In this document: in pieces, positions 24,077 to 35,562 of the stretch
How the letters are laid out: each line of letters begins with the position of its first letter
How positions within the stretch are numbered: position 1 is the first letter of the stretch
Assembly (NCBI GenBank): GCA_014529385.2
Contig: CM043963.1
Span: 102,714,912-102,778,911 of the forward strand
Origin: Adiantum capillus-veneris
Lineage: Eukaryota > Streptophyta > Polypodiopsida > Polypodiales > Pteridaceae
DNA: 64,000 nt
Direction: 5' to 3'
Notes under the pieces: generated by a model
Seen by the model: the letters and a program-made list of their open reading frames with translations, nothing else
The model's database searches: none
Told to the model about the DNA's origin: nothing
Program-made: the position numbers and the translations under genes

Positions 24077-24916
24077 TGTCAAGAAATTTGCGATTTTGCC
24101 AGGAAAGCACCGGGCTTATGGTTGTGAGAGTTTGTGAGAGAACTCAACAAAAACTATATGAAGGAGTTAAACCATAGATGCCATGAAGACTAGGGTTTGG
24201 AAAGAAGTGCAATCAAAGAAGACTCACTCTTCCTCTCTTGCACTCACACACACAAAGGAAGAACACAAAAGAGAATGTCAAAACAATACGAAGATGAAAA
24301 CATCAAGGCTATGGTCATATCGTATCATGGGTAATATGAAAGGGTTAATAGATGAGTTAATGGCATTCAATCTTGGCTGACCAAATAGGCTACGAATTGT
24401 TCTTTGGAATTTTAGTTTTGTGCTTACCATAATATATATATTTTGTCTAGTGATTGGGATTAAATGTGTGTACAAATCCTCTTGGTTCATAGCAAGATAA
24501 CTATGCTTACGTCAAAAGAAAATTTAGAGTCTAGGATTTGATTCCCTCCTAGTAGCTATTTAAAAAGAAATATAAGAAAAATATGAAAAATACATAGAAT
24601 ATATATATATTGGAGTTTACCTTAGATATAGGATCTAACTAGGGTGTGAGATGATAATGAGATAGTAGAAATAAAGAATCAATTCTTTTTGCCCCAAGTT
24701 AAAGAGGCGCAGCTATTGATGTTTTTCCCATAGTATTTTCTGATGGTAAAGTAAGAATAGGTTACCCTTGAGAAAAATAATAGGATGAGATAGAAGGCTT
24801 ATTATTATACTTAAATATACATATGTACATTATAGGAAAGATAATTATGTATCTGAAAAATTACAAGATAGATCTTGTAGCATGCGTTCCCACTATGTAC
24901 ATGTCACAGCACGACA
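24077..24916 (-). repeat. Gypsy 3' LTR (840 bp, internally deleted)
   Basis: Aligns to 30921-31373 and 32551-32933 of the other LTR. The break falls at a shared CTA (AGTCTA in this copy, CCCACTA at the far side in the other). A deletion between short CTA repeats explains it. The missing part includes the TATA box. Confidence 0.85.
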
Positions 24917-24930
24917 TCCACCCCCTCTAA
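24917..24930 (-). other. Gypsy polypurine tract
   Basis: The minus strand reads AGAGGGGGTGGA directly before the LTR start TGTCGTGC, in the correct place for plus-strand DNA priming. Confidence 0.75.
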
Positions 24931-25001
24931 ACCTGCACATCCTCCAGTATGTGCCACATTATTTCTTTGTAAGATCAACCCTCTTGTACATCTTCCTTGC
25001 T

Positions 25002-26705
25002 TTATTCTTCACTGGAGGATTCTAAAGCTTCATCTTCACTTTGATCTTTACCTATGGTTTGCTCTTCTTCCTCATCAACATCTTCTGGATCATTGTCTCC
25101 TCTTCTCTTAAAAATTTTGATCCTTTTTCCTGCAATGGGAATCTTTACTTCTGTACCATCTAGTTCAGACAAGCTGTAAGTAGCATTTTCATGCACATGC
25201 TTTACAACATATGGTCCAAACTATCTTTTTGAAAACTTACGCATGACTGTGTGTTGGTTATCAAGGCTATTATCATACACCAAAACTCAGTCACCTTTGT
25301 CAATTGCTTTGCTCCTGAGTCGATGTCGCTTATCAAAGTAGTCCTTGTTTTTCAACCTTGCATTTTTGAGTCGTTCTTTTGCAGCTTCAATGTCTCCAGG
25401 ACTTCTCTCTAGCTGCCTTATACGCACTGCAAGGAGATCTTCCCTACTAAGCCCCTCTTGCCAAGGTAGTACATTCCATGTGGGAATTGTATCTTCAATC
25501 GGCATCACTGGCTTTTGACCATACATTAGCTCCGTAGGCATGTAGCCAGTTACTGAGCTATGTGTTGTACGATCAGCCCATAAAGCATATGATAACAGTT
25601 TTGGCCACTCACCAACTCTTCCTTCACAAGCCTTGGCCAAAGCTTTGATGATATGAGGATGCCCTCTTTCACTCTTTCCATTGCCTTCAGGGTTGTAAGC
25701 TGTAGTAAGAGAAAGCTTGATTCCTAATCTAGAAAAGAACTCCCTTGCTTCTTCGGCATCCAGTTCACCTCTATCTGCAGTGATTTTTCCCACACAACCA
25801 TAACGGCAAATCACCTCATCAAGAAGGAATTTGCACACAGCTTCTGTGGTTTTAGCTCCTAATGCTCTTCCTTCAACCTGATTAGTTAGGTCTTCTCATG
25901 CAAGAACCAAGTATCTCATCTGCCAGAGTCCTAAAGGCATTGTGACTAGATCCACAACCCATTTATAGTGCATGGCTAGTGGATATGTAGGGTGCAATCC
26001 ATCACGATGTCGGACATTTGAATACATTTGACAAGTTACACATGACTCTACAAATTGAGATACTCTTTATACATACCCTTCCACCAATATTTTTCTTTCA
26101 ACTTGGAGAAGGTTGCCCACACACCCGTGTCCAGCCCATAGACTCTCATGAAACTCTTGAATGAGCTTTACTTGAGTCTCTTTTTTACATATAACCCGTT
26201 GTGGTGTAGCACCCTTTTGTTTAGGATTCTTCCACAAGTAACCATCCCTCAAAAAGTACCCATATGCTTTCTTGCGTATCCTCTTGAATTCTTGTTCAGA
26301 CCAATCATCCTGTTTTGTTAGAGTACTCATGTAGCTTCCAATAAGAAGCCAATCACCTTCATAAAGCTCTTTCAAGAATGATCCAAATAGATTAGTCATG
26401 CAGACATTGTTACCTTTGACATGAGAGATAGAATAGAACTTTGTGCCTACATCATCTCCCTCGTCAATCATTTGTGACTCATCTTCATACCTTGCCCTTG
26501 ATAGCATATCTGCCACTATATTGTCTTTACCTGCAATGTACTTAAACTCAAGATTTAAGGACTTAATGTAGGCAATCCACCGCAACATCGCAATGTCTGG
26601 TGTTAAGCAGCTTGTAATCATCCCAAGAAGTGGTAGACAATCTGTTTCTACAACCACACATGCACCAATTAGGTACTCTTTCCCACTTTTCAAGGTTGTA
26701 ACCAT
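25002..26705 (-). pseudogene. Gypsy pol 3' part: RNase H and integrase
   Basis: The RNase H-like part (26705-26480) contains VVETDCLPLLGMI and IAGKDNIVADMLSR, matching the family's D-x-x-[PS]-L and N-x-x-A-D-x-L-S-R motifs. A spacer then leads to an H-H-C-C type zinc region (EFHESLWAGHGCVGNLLQVERKI near 26130-26075). The integrase core (25838-25287) has ITADRGELDA and the end of the core at AYNPEGNGKSERGH, giving the second Asp and the Glu. A C-terminal region with YGQKPVMP and DYFDKRHRLR follows, then an acidic tail to 25002. Stops near 25860-26060 and 25286 break the frame. Confidence 0.85.
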
Positions 26706-27072
26706 ACCCCATAACTCTCTCTTTATCTATGGATAGTTTCTTTGGCGAGCACTTATCATCTTTGCTTCAAATCTTACCACATACTTGTGTCCTTCTTTGT
26801 CATCTTGCCCTATTGCCCATCCAATTCCTGTAGGACTGGTGTCTACTGTCACAATTACTAGCCTTTAACACTCATAGTCTACCTTTCTCAAAGTTGTTGC
26901 TGACTGGAGCAACTCCTTTAGCTTTTTCATGGATTTTACATGTGCTTCTGTCCATTTAAACTTCTGATTCTTTCTAACCAGTTGATAAAGAGGATCAGCT
27001 ACATGTGCATAATGTGGAATCCAAATAACATAAAAGACACATGCTCCCAGAAACCTTCTAACCTCAGTGATG

Positions 27073-28134
27073 CTAGTGCATGTTTCTTTCATTCTTTGGA
27101 TGGCATCTACCTTTGATGGACCTACCATATGGCCCGCACATGTGCCCCACAATAAGCACTTCATTGACACCAAACATAGACTTTTTCCCTGACAATGTAA
27201 GATTCACTTCTTCCAACCTAGACAAAATTTTATCATAATCATTTATGTGATTTACCACAAACCTGCGGCATCCCTTGAGATCCAAAGCTTCATCTTTGTC
27301 ACTTTCTTCACATCCTTTGATAGGAAAATCATCAATGAAAGGCATTGTGATTTGAGGAATAAAGTCATGTAAGATCTTATTCATCCCATTCATCATATGA
27401 GCAACCAAGTTGGTTGCTCCCAGTGGCAAGGTACACATCCTTACCAAACCCAAAGGTGTCCTCATGGTTGTCAAGTCTCTACTTTTGATTGCAAGCTGAA
27501 ATTGATCATACCCTGAGTAGAGATCTCCCAATGAGTAGATTGCCCTCCCTGCAAGTGCCTCTGCAAACTCATCCACAATTGGACCTATACCTACATTTCT
27601 AATTGTCACCTTGTTCACTGGTTTCATATCTTGGATGAAGCGTAGAGAACCATTCTTCTTCGGAACTGTGAACCACCTGTTTGAGTATGGAGCACAAGAA
27701 GGCTCCAAGATTTCCATTTTTATTTTCTCATTCAGTTGCTCTACTAACTTTGGCAAATGAGCCTTTGGAACCGGAATAGGCTGCAGATTCCAAGGCACAT
27801 GAGGTATTGTGAAAATTACCATAGGAGCTACAATAGAAGGATCAACACATCCTATCTCATGTGGCTCAAATGCAAAAGCCTTACCATGCTTTGAAAGCAT
27901 TTCTTTGAAGCACTTTGTCTCCTCCTGTGTTAGAAACTCCTCGCGACCAATTTGCAACTCTTGGAAAGACTCCTTTGTGAAGGTATGCCCAATCTTTTTA
28001 GGATTCCTCAAACTTGGTTGTAAAGAAGCCTGCTCAATCTTTTCCCTATTGTTGGGTGGTAAGGGTGAAGCTACTGGTTTCACCTTTTTTGCTACACTCT
28101 TGTATTTAGTTTCAACATGGACTTCTGGGCCCAA
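27073..28134 (-). pseudogene. Gypsy reverse transcriptase
   Basis: Motifs in order: EILEPSCAPYSNRWFTVPKKNGSLRF (RT motif 1-2 region), YSLGDLYSGYDQFQLA (first catalytic Asp), RTPLGLVRMCTLPLGATN, and MPFIDDFPIKG, the active-site block with F-I-D-D where most relatives have Y-x-D-D. The IDD-PIKG form is also recoverable in the decayed plus-strand copy near 20950. The tail continues as CGHMVGPSKVDAIQRMK in the adjacent frame (27173-26865). A 1-nt shift near 28125 separates it from the upstream 28414-28112 frame, which the plus-strand copy does not have. Confidence 0.85.
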
Positions 28135-28414
28135 CTGTTTGGTTTTCTTTAAAGGCTTCTATTACTTGATACATTTCCATAGAGCAAACTTCCACAACTT
28201 CATTTTCAAGATGCAAACTAGACCCCATTATATCATCAAGCTCACCCATAGTATCTACAAAAGAAACTTGTTCACACAAACCCAAAACATTTTCAGTAGG
28301 CTCTAGCAACCCACTCTTTTTCATGCCTATTTGTACATTATGCACATATTGCCTCTCACATCTCTTCAAATCTTCAAGTTTTGTAAAACATATTGATCCA
28401 TTCTTTGTTACCAA
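28112..28414 (-). pseudogene. Gypsy spacer protein between protease and RT
   Basis: About 100 codons with no recognised domain, colinear with 19991-20197 of the plus-strand copy (both contain VVEVCSMEMY and VIEAF). In the plus copy it reads on into RT with one stop. Here a 1-nt shift separates it from RT. Probably the N-terminal part of the pol product. Confidence 0.5.
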
Positions 28415-28491
28415 GGAGCTCGTTGAAAAAGCTTTACCTATTTTTGGATCAGGCGAGACCCTTTTTCTTTATGTACCACTGCAATCCCGCT

Positions 28492-29472
28492 TTACAATGG
28501 TACTTGGCCAAAACCCATCATTTCTCTATGATCATGAAACTCTTTGCTCACCTTTGGTAGAGGATGTTCTCTGAGGTTGTCACGATTTCTTTCATGGTTT
28601 ACACAAACTGTGAGAAATTGGACAGCTCGTTTACCATCTTTGCTATGTATCCTAGCATATGCTGAACCATCATCCATTACCTTTGTTTCCATTCGAACTC
28701 CCACAATGTAGGGTTGTCCAAGGATGAGATGATATGAAGATGTATCCTGTACAAAGAAGTTTTGGTCAATCTTTACATCACCTATTGTTACCTTCACACC
28801 TGGACATGCTGCATACAATTCACCGGATGAATTGTTTGCCACTTTTACCATCCAGCCATGATCTGTGTCCATTGGCCATTTGCACTTGTTGTAGAGACTC
28901 TTTGACATTATATTTATTTTTGAACCATGGTCAATCAAGGAAACAAATGGCTCTTCAAGATCACCTACCTTGACCAAAGTTTCTGTAGTAGCCCTTGCCC
29001 AATGGCTTCGTGAATAGTAACTCCTAGGAATATCTTCAACTTCTTCATCATCATTTGAGAAATGCACTTGCTTCACTCTCCCACTAGATTGGTAGCATCC
29101 TACCACAGATCCATCATTCTCCTTATTTTGCAGTTGCATCCCTTGTGTCTTCGAGGTTTCCCCTTTAACCTGTGGACAAGAAACTTCAGCAAGGGTTTGC
29201 CTCTTCCTCTTGATGATGTCAATGATCTCCTCATGGAATTCACTCTTTGCAATGCCAAGAACTTCTCCCAGAGTAAACTCAATCTTGCTATTCAAGATCC
29301 TTTCCTCCAAGACTTTCTTTAAATCTGTAGCAACCTCAATATCAGATTGTAGTTTATAAGTTGGGCCTTTTGTCTTACTTTTTGTTGGCTCTTTCTTCTT
29401 TCCTGTTGTAGACTCCTCCATGAGTACTTCAGGTGGAGATGCTCCTTGTGTTGAGGGTGTTTGAGAAGGCAT
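28492..29472 (-). CDS. Gypsy aspartic protease region
   Basis: MPSQTPS to VPL-stop, 326 residues. The protease flap/active-site region reads FVSLIDHGSKINIMSKSLY, so the usual D-[ST]-G-[AS] is D-H-G-S. The same D-H-G-S is present in the plus-strand copy (19382). A second retropepsin hallmark, an I-L-G-x-P-Y-type block, appears as HLILGQPYIVG near residues 235-245. The stop after VPL is shared with the other copy, suggesting a true end of the gag-protease frame. A TAA just before MPSQ separates it from the upstream gag extension. Confidence 0.75.
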   Translation of the reverse strand: MPSQTPSTQGASPPEVLMEESTTGKKKEPTKSKTKGPTYKLQSDIEVATDLKKVLEERILNSKIEFTLGEVLGIAKSEFHEEIIDIIKRKRQTLAEVSCPQVKGETSKTQGMQLQNKENDGSVVGCYQSSGRVKQVHFSNDDEEVEDIPRSYYSRSHWARATTETLVKVGDLEEPFVSLIDHGSKINIMSKSLYNKCKWPMDTDHGWMVKVANNSSGELYAACPGVKVTIGDVKIDQNFFVQDTSSYHLILGQPYIVGVRMETKVMDDGSAYARIHSKDGKRAVQFLTVCVNHERNRDNLREHPLPKVSKEFHDHREMMGFGQVPL

Positions 29473-29694
29473 TTAGTGGCATCTTCCCCCACTTCTAGAA
29501 GCTCTTTTTGATGGTCCTTCATCAGCATTCTCACATCTGCGCTTCTCTTCTACAATTGCCTCATTTTGTTGGCATTTTGTAATGTAGGCATGCACTGACA
29601 ATGAGTCCACTGGATCATTCCATCCTGTTTCTAGACGTATGCAATCACCTACTTCATGTAGAATCTCTTTTGTAAGCTTTCCCTTTTTAGCTAA

Positions 29695-30867
29695 TTACAT
29701 GACATTTGGCCAAATTTGACCATGATGGTCACTCACCTCTTCATCACAAAAATGTTCAATTTTTACTCCATAAGTAGCTGCCTCAACTGAAGAGGTGGCA
29801 TGCTTAGTTGCCATATCTTCAACTAAGGTTTGCATTCCCCCCTTCCCAAAGTTAGTTCTCAAGGGTAGACCTGTCTCTCTTAAGTGGATTTTACCATCCT
29901 TAAAAAAGACAACATCTTTTGACAAAGCATCACTAAAATCATCACAATCTCTTCTTACATGGTCTGTACTATCACACCAAATACATCTATTAACAAACCC
30001 TTCTTTGGGCTGTTGTCTTTGCCTAGGAAGTGTCCCTGATGGTTGGCTTTTTTCTTCAAGCTTTGCAAGCTTCACCTTCAAGTCACGCATTCCCTTCATA
30101 AGCTCATCTAGCATGGACTCATCAAACTTAGGAGCGATAAAAGTAGGCTTTACCATTTTGTCAGAAGTTAAGGTGGAAGGACTTGTAGTGTTTACTACCA
30201 TCTTGTCCCTTCTTCTTTGTCGTTTGGCAAGAAGTGAGACACCAACTTCAACCTCATTCCAGTCGGTCTTTAGTCCTTGCTCAGCATCTTTATCTTCAAG
30301 AAGAAGCTCCAAATTTTCTTGAAACTCTTTACCTGCAGCTTGTAAGAAAAGATATATCTTCTCTGCATCTATTGTGGCCCTTTCTGTCCTTGTGAGTTGT
30401 GCATAGCGCCGCTCAAATTCCCTAAGTAGCTCTGTTACTGATAGTCCTTGCTTTGGCTTGACTACCCATTCTAAGAATGTCCTTTTGGTCACTCTCTCTG
30501 AGTCCTCCATGAAATATTCCTCCTTTAAAGCTACTTTGAGTTCTTCCCGATTTCTCCCATGCCCATCTTTAATTGCCCTAACATGCTCCCTAATTTCTGG
30601 AGCAACAACTAGCTCAAAGCTTTGAATCATCCCACCTTCTGACACGCGATGCAGCTCCATCTCCTTCACATACTCGCTTACGTACTTGGTTACATCTTTG
30701 CCATTGAATTGATCCATTCTGTTGACGACCGCTTGTATAGCCTTTTTTGCTGAAATCTCCCTTCTTTCAGTGGCATGTTGTTGTTGCATGAACATTGCAA
30801 ATGCTTGAAACATTTGCATTGTTGATGCGTCAAAATGCATACCCTGTTTCTCAACATGATCACCCAT
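29695..30867 (-). CDS. Gypsy gag polyprotein (390 residues)
   Basis: The ATG at 30867 (MGDHVEKQG) is preferred because the frame upstream overlaps the primer-binding site. The retrotransposon gag core follows from about residue 60 to 200 (FNGKDVTKYVSEYVKEMEL ... RTFLEWV ... LLREFERRYAQL). A CCHC zinc knuckle CIWCDSTDHVRRDC lies near residue 310. The frame stops at 29695 (NVM-stop). The same frame then continues to 29473 without another stop, so gag may have extended further in the ancestor. Capsid assembly and RNA packaging are the family roles. Confidence 0.85.
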   Translation of the reverse strand: MGDHVEKQGMHFDASTMQMFQAFAMFMQQQHATERREISAKKAIQAVVNRMDQFNGKDVTKYVSEYVKEMELHRVSEGGMIQSFELVVAPEIREHVRAIKDGHGRNREELKVALKEEYFMEDSERVTKRTFLEWVVKPKQGLSVTELLREFERRYAQLTRTERATIDAEKIYLFLQAAGKEFQENLELLLEDKDAEQGLKTDWNEVEVGVSLLAKRQRRRDKMVVNTTSPSTLTSDKMVKPTFIAPKFDESMLDELMKGMRDLKVKLAKLEEKSQPSGTLPRQRQQPKEGFVNRCIWCDSTDHVRRDCDDFSDALSKDVVFFKDGKIHLRETGLPLRTNFGKGGMQTLVEDMATKHATSSVEAATYGVKIEHFCDEEVSDHHGQIWPNVM

Positions 30868-30895
30868 GGTTACCCACAAATTCTCACCCTGGCAG

Positions 30896-30918
30896 TTTCG
30901 CGTTGGGTTCACCAAAAA
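30896..30918 (-). other. Gypsy primer-binding site region
   Basis: The minus strand reads TGGTGAACCCAACGCGAA a few nt inside the 5' LTR. The leading TGG fits pairing to a tRNA CCA end. I did not assign the tRNA. Confidence 0.6.
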
Positions 30919-30920
30919 TA

Positions 30921-32933
30921 TGTCGAGAAATTAACGATCTTGCCAGGAAAGCACTGGGCTTATGGCTGTGAGAGTTTGTGAGAGAACTCAACAAAAACTA
31001 TATGAAGGAGTTAAACCATAGATGCCATGAAGACTAGGGTTTGGAAAGAAGTGCAATCAAAGAAGACTTACTCTTCCTCTCTTGCACTCACACACACAAA
31101 GTAAGAACACAAAAGAGAATGTCAAAACAATACGAAGATGAAAACATCAAGGCTATGGTCATATCGTATCATGGGTAATATGAAAGGGTTAATAGATGAG
31201 TTAATGGCATTCAATCTTGGCTGACCAAATAGGCTACGAATTGTTCTTTGGAATTGTAGTTTTGTGCTTACCATAATATATATATTTTGTCTAGTGATTG
31301 GGATTAAATGTGTGTACAAATCCTCTTGGTTCATACCAAGATAACTACGTTTACGTCAAAAGAAAAGTTATAGTCTATGAGAGGTAGTATGATAGGATCC
31401 GGTGATAGAAGTATTTCATTAAGCCTTTCTAAGCCAAAGAGAAACACTATACGTTGTTGGAAGTGTATTTTACGGCTAATCCATACGTTAATTCTAATAG
31501 ATCGTACAGAGTGAAAGCGATAGAAATGGTCGTCATGTGGGTTATTCATCTAGGATTGTATGTGAGAAATTTAGATATGAGAGAAGTGAAGAGATGAGAA
31601 GTTTCCCTCCCAAGCCCTATTCTTGCCCGTAGGCAATAAGGATACTGTGGAGAGAGATGTACCTGTAGCAAGGAGAACCTAAAATTTGTAGAGAGGATGA
31701 ATTACTAAGAGTGAGAGAGATAGGTTTGGTTAAGGAGATGAGATTAGATATATATATATATATGTTGGGTTAAAAATGAAAAAGAAAACAACAAGAAATC
31801 AAGAAAACATCAATGTAGAACACATCTTACTTGACATACCCTTCGGCACCATTATTGATGGAGATAGAAGAAGAGGGGAGAATTCAACTTTGATTGATAC
31901 GCCAAGTCCACGCCCTTCTTTGATTAGAGTTGATCTTCCAAGGATAGCATGCAAGGATGGCTAGTCTTCCTCTAGGAGAAAGTGTAGGCTTAGGCTTATG
32001 TTAATGGCTAAGTACAATTAGGCATTACTACTCACTCCCTCAAGAATTCCTCTCATCAATGGCTTGAGTTCTTGAGTGGTTTTCAAGGAAGAAAAGGTCC
32101 CCTTTTATAGGTGAAGGGAACCCCAAGGGTTTACACAAGAAGAGAGGAGCCAATGTGAACAGGAATTGGAAAAGTTGGAAATGAGTTGTCCCTGCATGAT
32201 GTGGGCAAACTGGGGTCTAGTATTTTGATCATATCTCCTCAACCGTGGCTCCAAATAAAAAAGTAAAAATATGGGCAGAAAATTAAGCTCATTAGCTACG
32301 ATTTTCATTTTAAAATCGTGTTCCAATTCGGATTGGAACCTTGTGTAAAAAATTCATCAAAATAGGATCCATTTCTGGCAGCAAAAGTCTTCCTGTGGTC
32401 CCCTTAGCCTAGACTTTCATTTGATTCCAAAGGACACCTCATGCCATATGAAAGCATGACATTGCTCCTTGACAAATTTTTGTAATCATGCTTGCAATAA
32501 TACATTAAAATAAGTGTATCTTTGAAATCATGCCACCTAGTGTCCCACTAGGATTTGATTCCCTCCTAGTAGCTATTTAAAAAGAAATATAAGAAAAATA
32601 TGAAAAATACATAGAATATATATATATTAGAGTTTACCTTAGATATAGGATCTAACTAGTGTGTGAGATGATAATGAGATAGTAGAAATAAAGAATCAAT
32701 GCTTTTTGCCCCAAGTTAAAGAGGCGTAGCTATTGATGCTTTTCCCATAGTATTTTCTGATGGTAAAGTAAGAATAGGTTACCCTTGAGAAAAATAATAG
32801 GATGAGATAGAAGGCTTATTATTATACTTAAATGTACATATGTACATTATAGGAAAGATAATTATGTATCTAAAAAATTACAAGATAGATCTTGTAGCAT
32901 GTGTTCCCACTATGTACGTGTCACAGCACGACA
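30921..32933 (-). repeat. Gypsy 5' LTR (2013 bp, full length)
   Basis: Starts TGTC and ends GACA. The segment absent from the 3' LTR (31374-32550) includes the TATA box. Two related frames within the LTR (31334-31122 and 31549-31331, both with QR-x-I-x-x-LFG-x-x-RLN patterns) indicate an old internal duplication of about 215 bp. This supports a 2-kb LTR that was shortened in the other copy, rather than an insertion here. Confidence 0.8.
32100..32112 (-). promoter_or_regulatory. TATA box of the gypsy 5' LTR
   Basis: The minus strand reads CTATAAAAGGGG, oriented toward gag-pol, inside the LTR. No such box remains in the shorter 3' LTR. Confidence 0.6.
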
Positions 32934-34975
32934 ACGTCAATTGCAACACCTCTTTGTAGACAATGTTAGAAGTGTATGTTCTTTGATCTCCATGTCTACT
33001 AATGCTTGTTAAGTGACTATCACCAACCACAACCTTGATGGCAGAAGAGGATCTCACGTGAGACATTGCCACATATAGGTAACCATGGGTGAAAACAGGT
33101 GTTGGGAGATACAATCCAAGAACTCCCAATGTTTGGCCTTGTGCCTTGTTGATTGTCATCCCAAAAGCACAACGTAAGGGAAATTGGCGGCGTCTCAAAT
33201 CAAAAGGGAGACCTTCTCTAGATCCCATGAGAAAATCAATCCTTGTAATGAACACTGCATTTCCTACATGTGACCCTATAATGATTTTTTCTTCAATCAC
33301 TTTGCTGTGGAATTTCTTACAAATCAAGCGTGTCCCACTACAAAGACCACTTCTTGGATCCAAATTGCGAAGCAACATAACTGGAGCATTCTGTTTCAAT
33401 TGTAAACATGCGGTGGAAAACCTCCCCCAAGATCTAAACTATTTACAAACTCACTTGTGAATAAAATGCTATCACAATTTGATTCACACACTAAGTCCAC
33501 ACTGACATATTCCTTATAAGTACCAGGAAATTGCTGCAAGCCGAAATTGTTTATAGTATCCACCTCCTTGTTCTGTGGAGCCAAAATTGCTCTATCCTTG
33601 AAAAAGGATGCATGGCAAGTCTATGTTTCAAGGTCTCTATATATGCAAGCAACCAATGCTTGCAAATTATTGTGTGGTAGCATCCTGCAAGCCGGCAGGG
33701 CCACATTATCAAGTATGTCCCCATCACAAACATCGCCATTACCAATATCAAGTGTCCATTGCACAAACTCTCTTTCAATAACATTACTTAAACAATTCAC
33801 CACTCGCATATTCTATGTTAGATGCATGATTTTTGTACGTAGCCAAATGTATGAGTGGCACAAAGATGCATTAACAATGTCTTCTCTTCCCCCTTTATGC
33901 ACGACAGGTAATATCTGTCTGAAATCACCACCAAGGAGGAGAACCTTTCCACCAAACAACATGTCATTTTTCATGACATCTCTTAGTGTCTTATCAAGAG
34001 CCTCAAAAGCATGTCTATGAGCCATGGGGGCTTCATCCATATGATTAGTGAACTCATTTGAAACAGCTCAGGAAGCTGGCTGTTTACTTTAATGTTACAT
34101 GTGGACTCATAAGTTATATCAATAGGGATCTTGAATCTAGATTGTGCAGTCCTTCCCTTGTCGAGAAGCTGTGCTGCAATTCTGGACGATGCACATACCA
34201 AAGAAACTTTGGACTCTCCGCGTATCCGAGAGAGCAAAGCATTGTAGAGATAAGTCTTTCCCGTTCCACCTGGCCCATCCAAGAAAAAAACAGTCCCTCT
34301 GCTCATGCCAGCTGCTTGTAAAACCCGATTGTAAGCTTCCCTTTTCCCAACATTGAAAGATGATTCCATTCTAGCAGACAATACTCTTTGTTCCTCTCTG
34401 TTATACATGAACTCTTCAGCAAGCACTCCATGCTCACTCATAATTTGCAAGGTGTGATCCACCTGGGGCATTCCAGAATACTCCGAGAGCCTCTTTCCAT
34501 AGTGTTGAAGCATTGTCTCTAAGTTTGACAAAGCTTGGTTTTGTGCCATGTGTTCACAGATATTCGCATCATTTGTGCGAACCCTCATATGATATACATG
34601 GTCCTCAGAAAGCTCCTTACAGAAGCGATTCCACAATGCACCAGGATGTATTGGTTCACAAAAAACCAAAATGACTACAAACAGTAGGCGCAATTGTTGC
34701 CCTGTTGCTGAAAAGAAGCTTCTTCCAAACAAAGAAACCATTCATCATCAACTTGCAGTAATCCTCGTGCATAACATGTTTCTTTAAATGTGTCATATGC
34801 TCGTCCATTGAAGGTTCTAATATCCTCAAAAGACTTACATCCTTTGCACATGTTGAGTAACATACGTAAATAGAACAAATCTCCAGCATTGGGAATAATG
34901 TGGTACATTCTTCCAATCATGTCACCAATCTGTCTTTGAGTCCATGTTCTACTTGCTGGCTTCCAAACCCACTTT
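32934..34975 (-). pseudogene. Helitron Rep/helicase, C-terminal half (PIF1-type helicase)
   Basis: Order on the minus strand: KWVWKPASRTWTQRQ-IGDMIGRMYH (start, just after the TIR-element insertion), YLRMLLN, Walker A GPGGTGKTYLYNALL (about 34290), Walker B DEAPMAHRHAFEALD (about 34030), motif III LLGGDFRQILPVV, then the C-terminal motifs INKAQGQTLGVLGLYLP and YVAMSHVRSS (about 33050). It is a 5'-3' helicase domain that unwinds donor DNA during rolling-circle transposition. The frame is split among several ORFs (1-nt shifts near 34740, 34030, 33800, 33580), and the gene is cut by a gypsy insertion and a TIR-element insertion, so it is dead. Confidence 0.9.
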
Positions 34976-34978
34976 CAT

Positions 34979-35110
34979 TAGGAGAAATATGAACCTTGCA
35001 TGGGCCTTGTAAGGAATCCTAATTTTTAGGGATTAAGGCTAATGTTGTGTGGGGTTTAGGGGGCAAGGGCATTGAAGAAGGTAGTTTTGAGTAGGCTTTT
35101 CTAGCCTTTT
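34979..35110 (+). repeat. Left terminal inverted repeat
   Basis: Pairs with the right terminus at 45025. The first 17 bp match with one substitution, with further blocks matching after small indels. The same left end is present at 15792 (about 95% or better by eye over about 80 bp) and in divergent form at 2461. Confidence 0.8.
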
Positions 35111-35562
35111 TTTTAGACAAATGTAGGATGTGGACCTAAAAGGTTGCTTTCTCTCTCTAGCCTTTTTTAAAGTGAAGGAAGCATAGGGGTGTGTCCACAT
35201 CAGCAATTCCGTGGGTCAAAAAGAGTCAAAATTTGACTTTTTTTAAAAAAATTCATTTTTATTTTTTTTTTACTTCAAACTCCCTCCCAACATATATACA
35301 TATCCAAAAATCATTTTTTGACCCATTTTTTAACCCACAAGCTTAGAAAGTCCATTTTTTCAAAAATCTTTTCCCCCAAAAAGTAATAAACATTTTGTTC
35401 TCTCATCCTCCTCCCTCCTCTCTCCCTCTCTGCCCCTACCTTCCTCCTCCTCCCCAATCTCTCCCTCCCCTCCCTCCCTCCTTCTCTCCTCCCATCCTGC
35501 TCGGCCTCTCTACCCTTCCCCCTCTATCTTTTCATCATTTGCTTCCTCACGCAACAGCTTCC

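Larger units (their letters stand above)
24077..32933 (-). mobile_element. Ty3/gypsy LTR retrotransposon inserted in the Helitron helicase
   Basis: Two LTRs (24077-24916 and 30921-32933), both starting TGTC and ending GACA, flank gag-pol on the minus strand. Flanking ACGT is present on both sides (24073-24076 and 32934-32937) and fits a 4-bp target duplication. Order is gag, protease, RT, RNase H, integrase. The two LTRs differ by few substitutions where they align, so insertion is relatively recent. The 3' (left) LTR lacks about 1.17 kb present in the other. Confidence 0.9.

Noticed and set aside
31374-32550. A separate mobile element inserted in the right gypsy LTR
   Set aside because: There are no terminal repeats. 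The segment holds a correctly oriented TATA box and a sequence related to the adjacent LTR part, so loss from the other LTR fits better.
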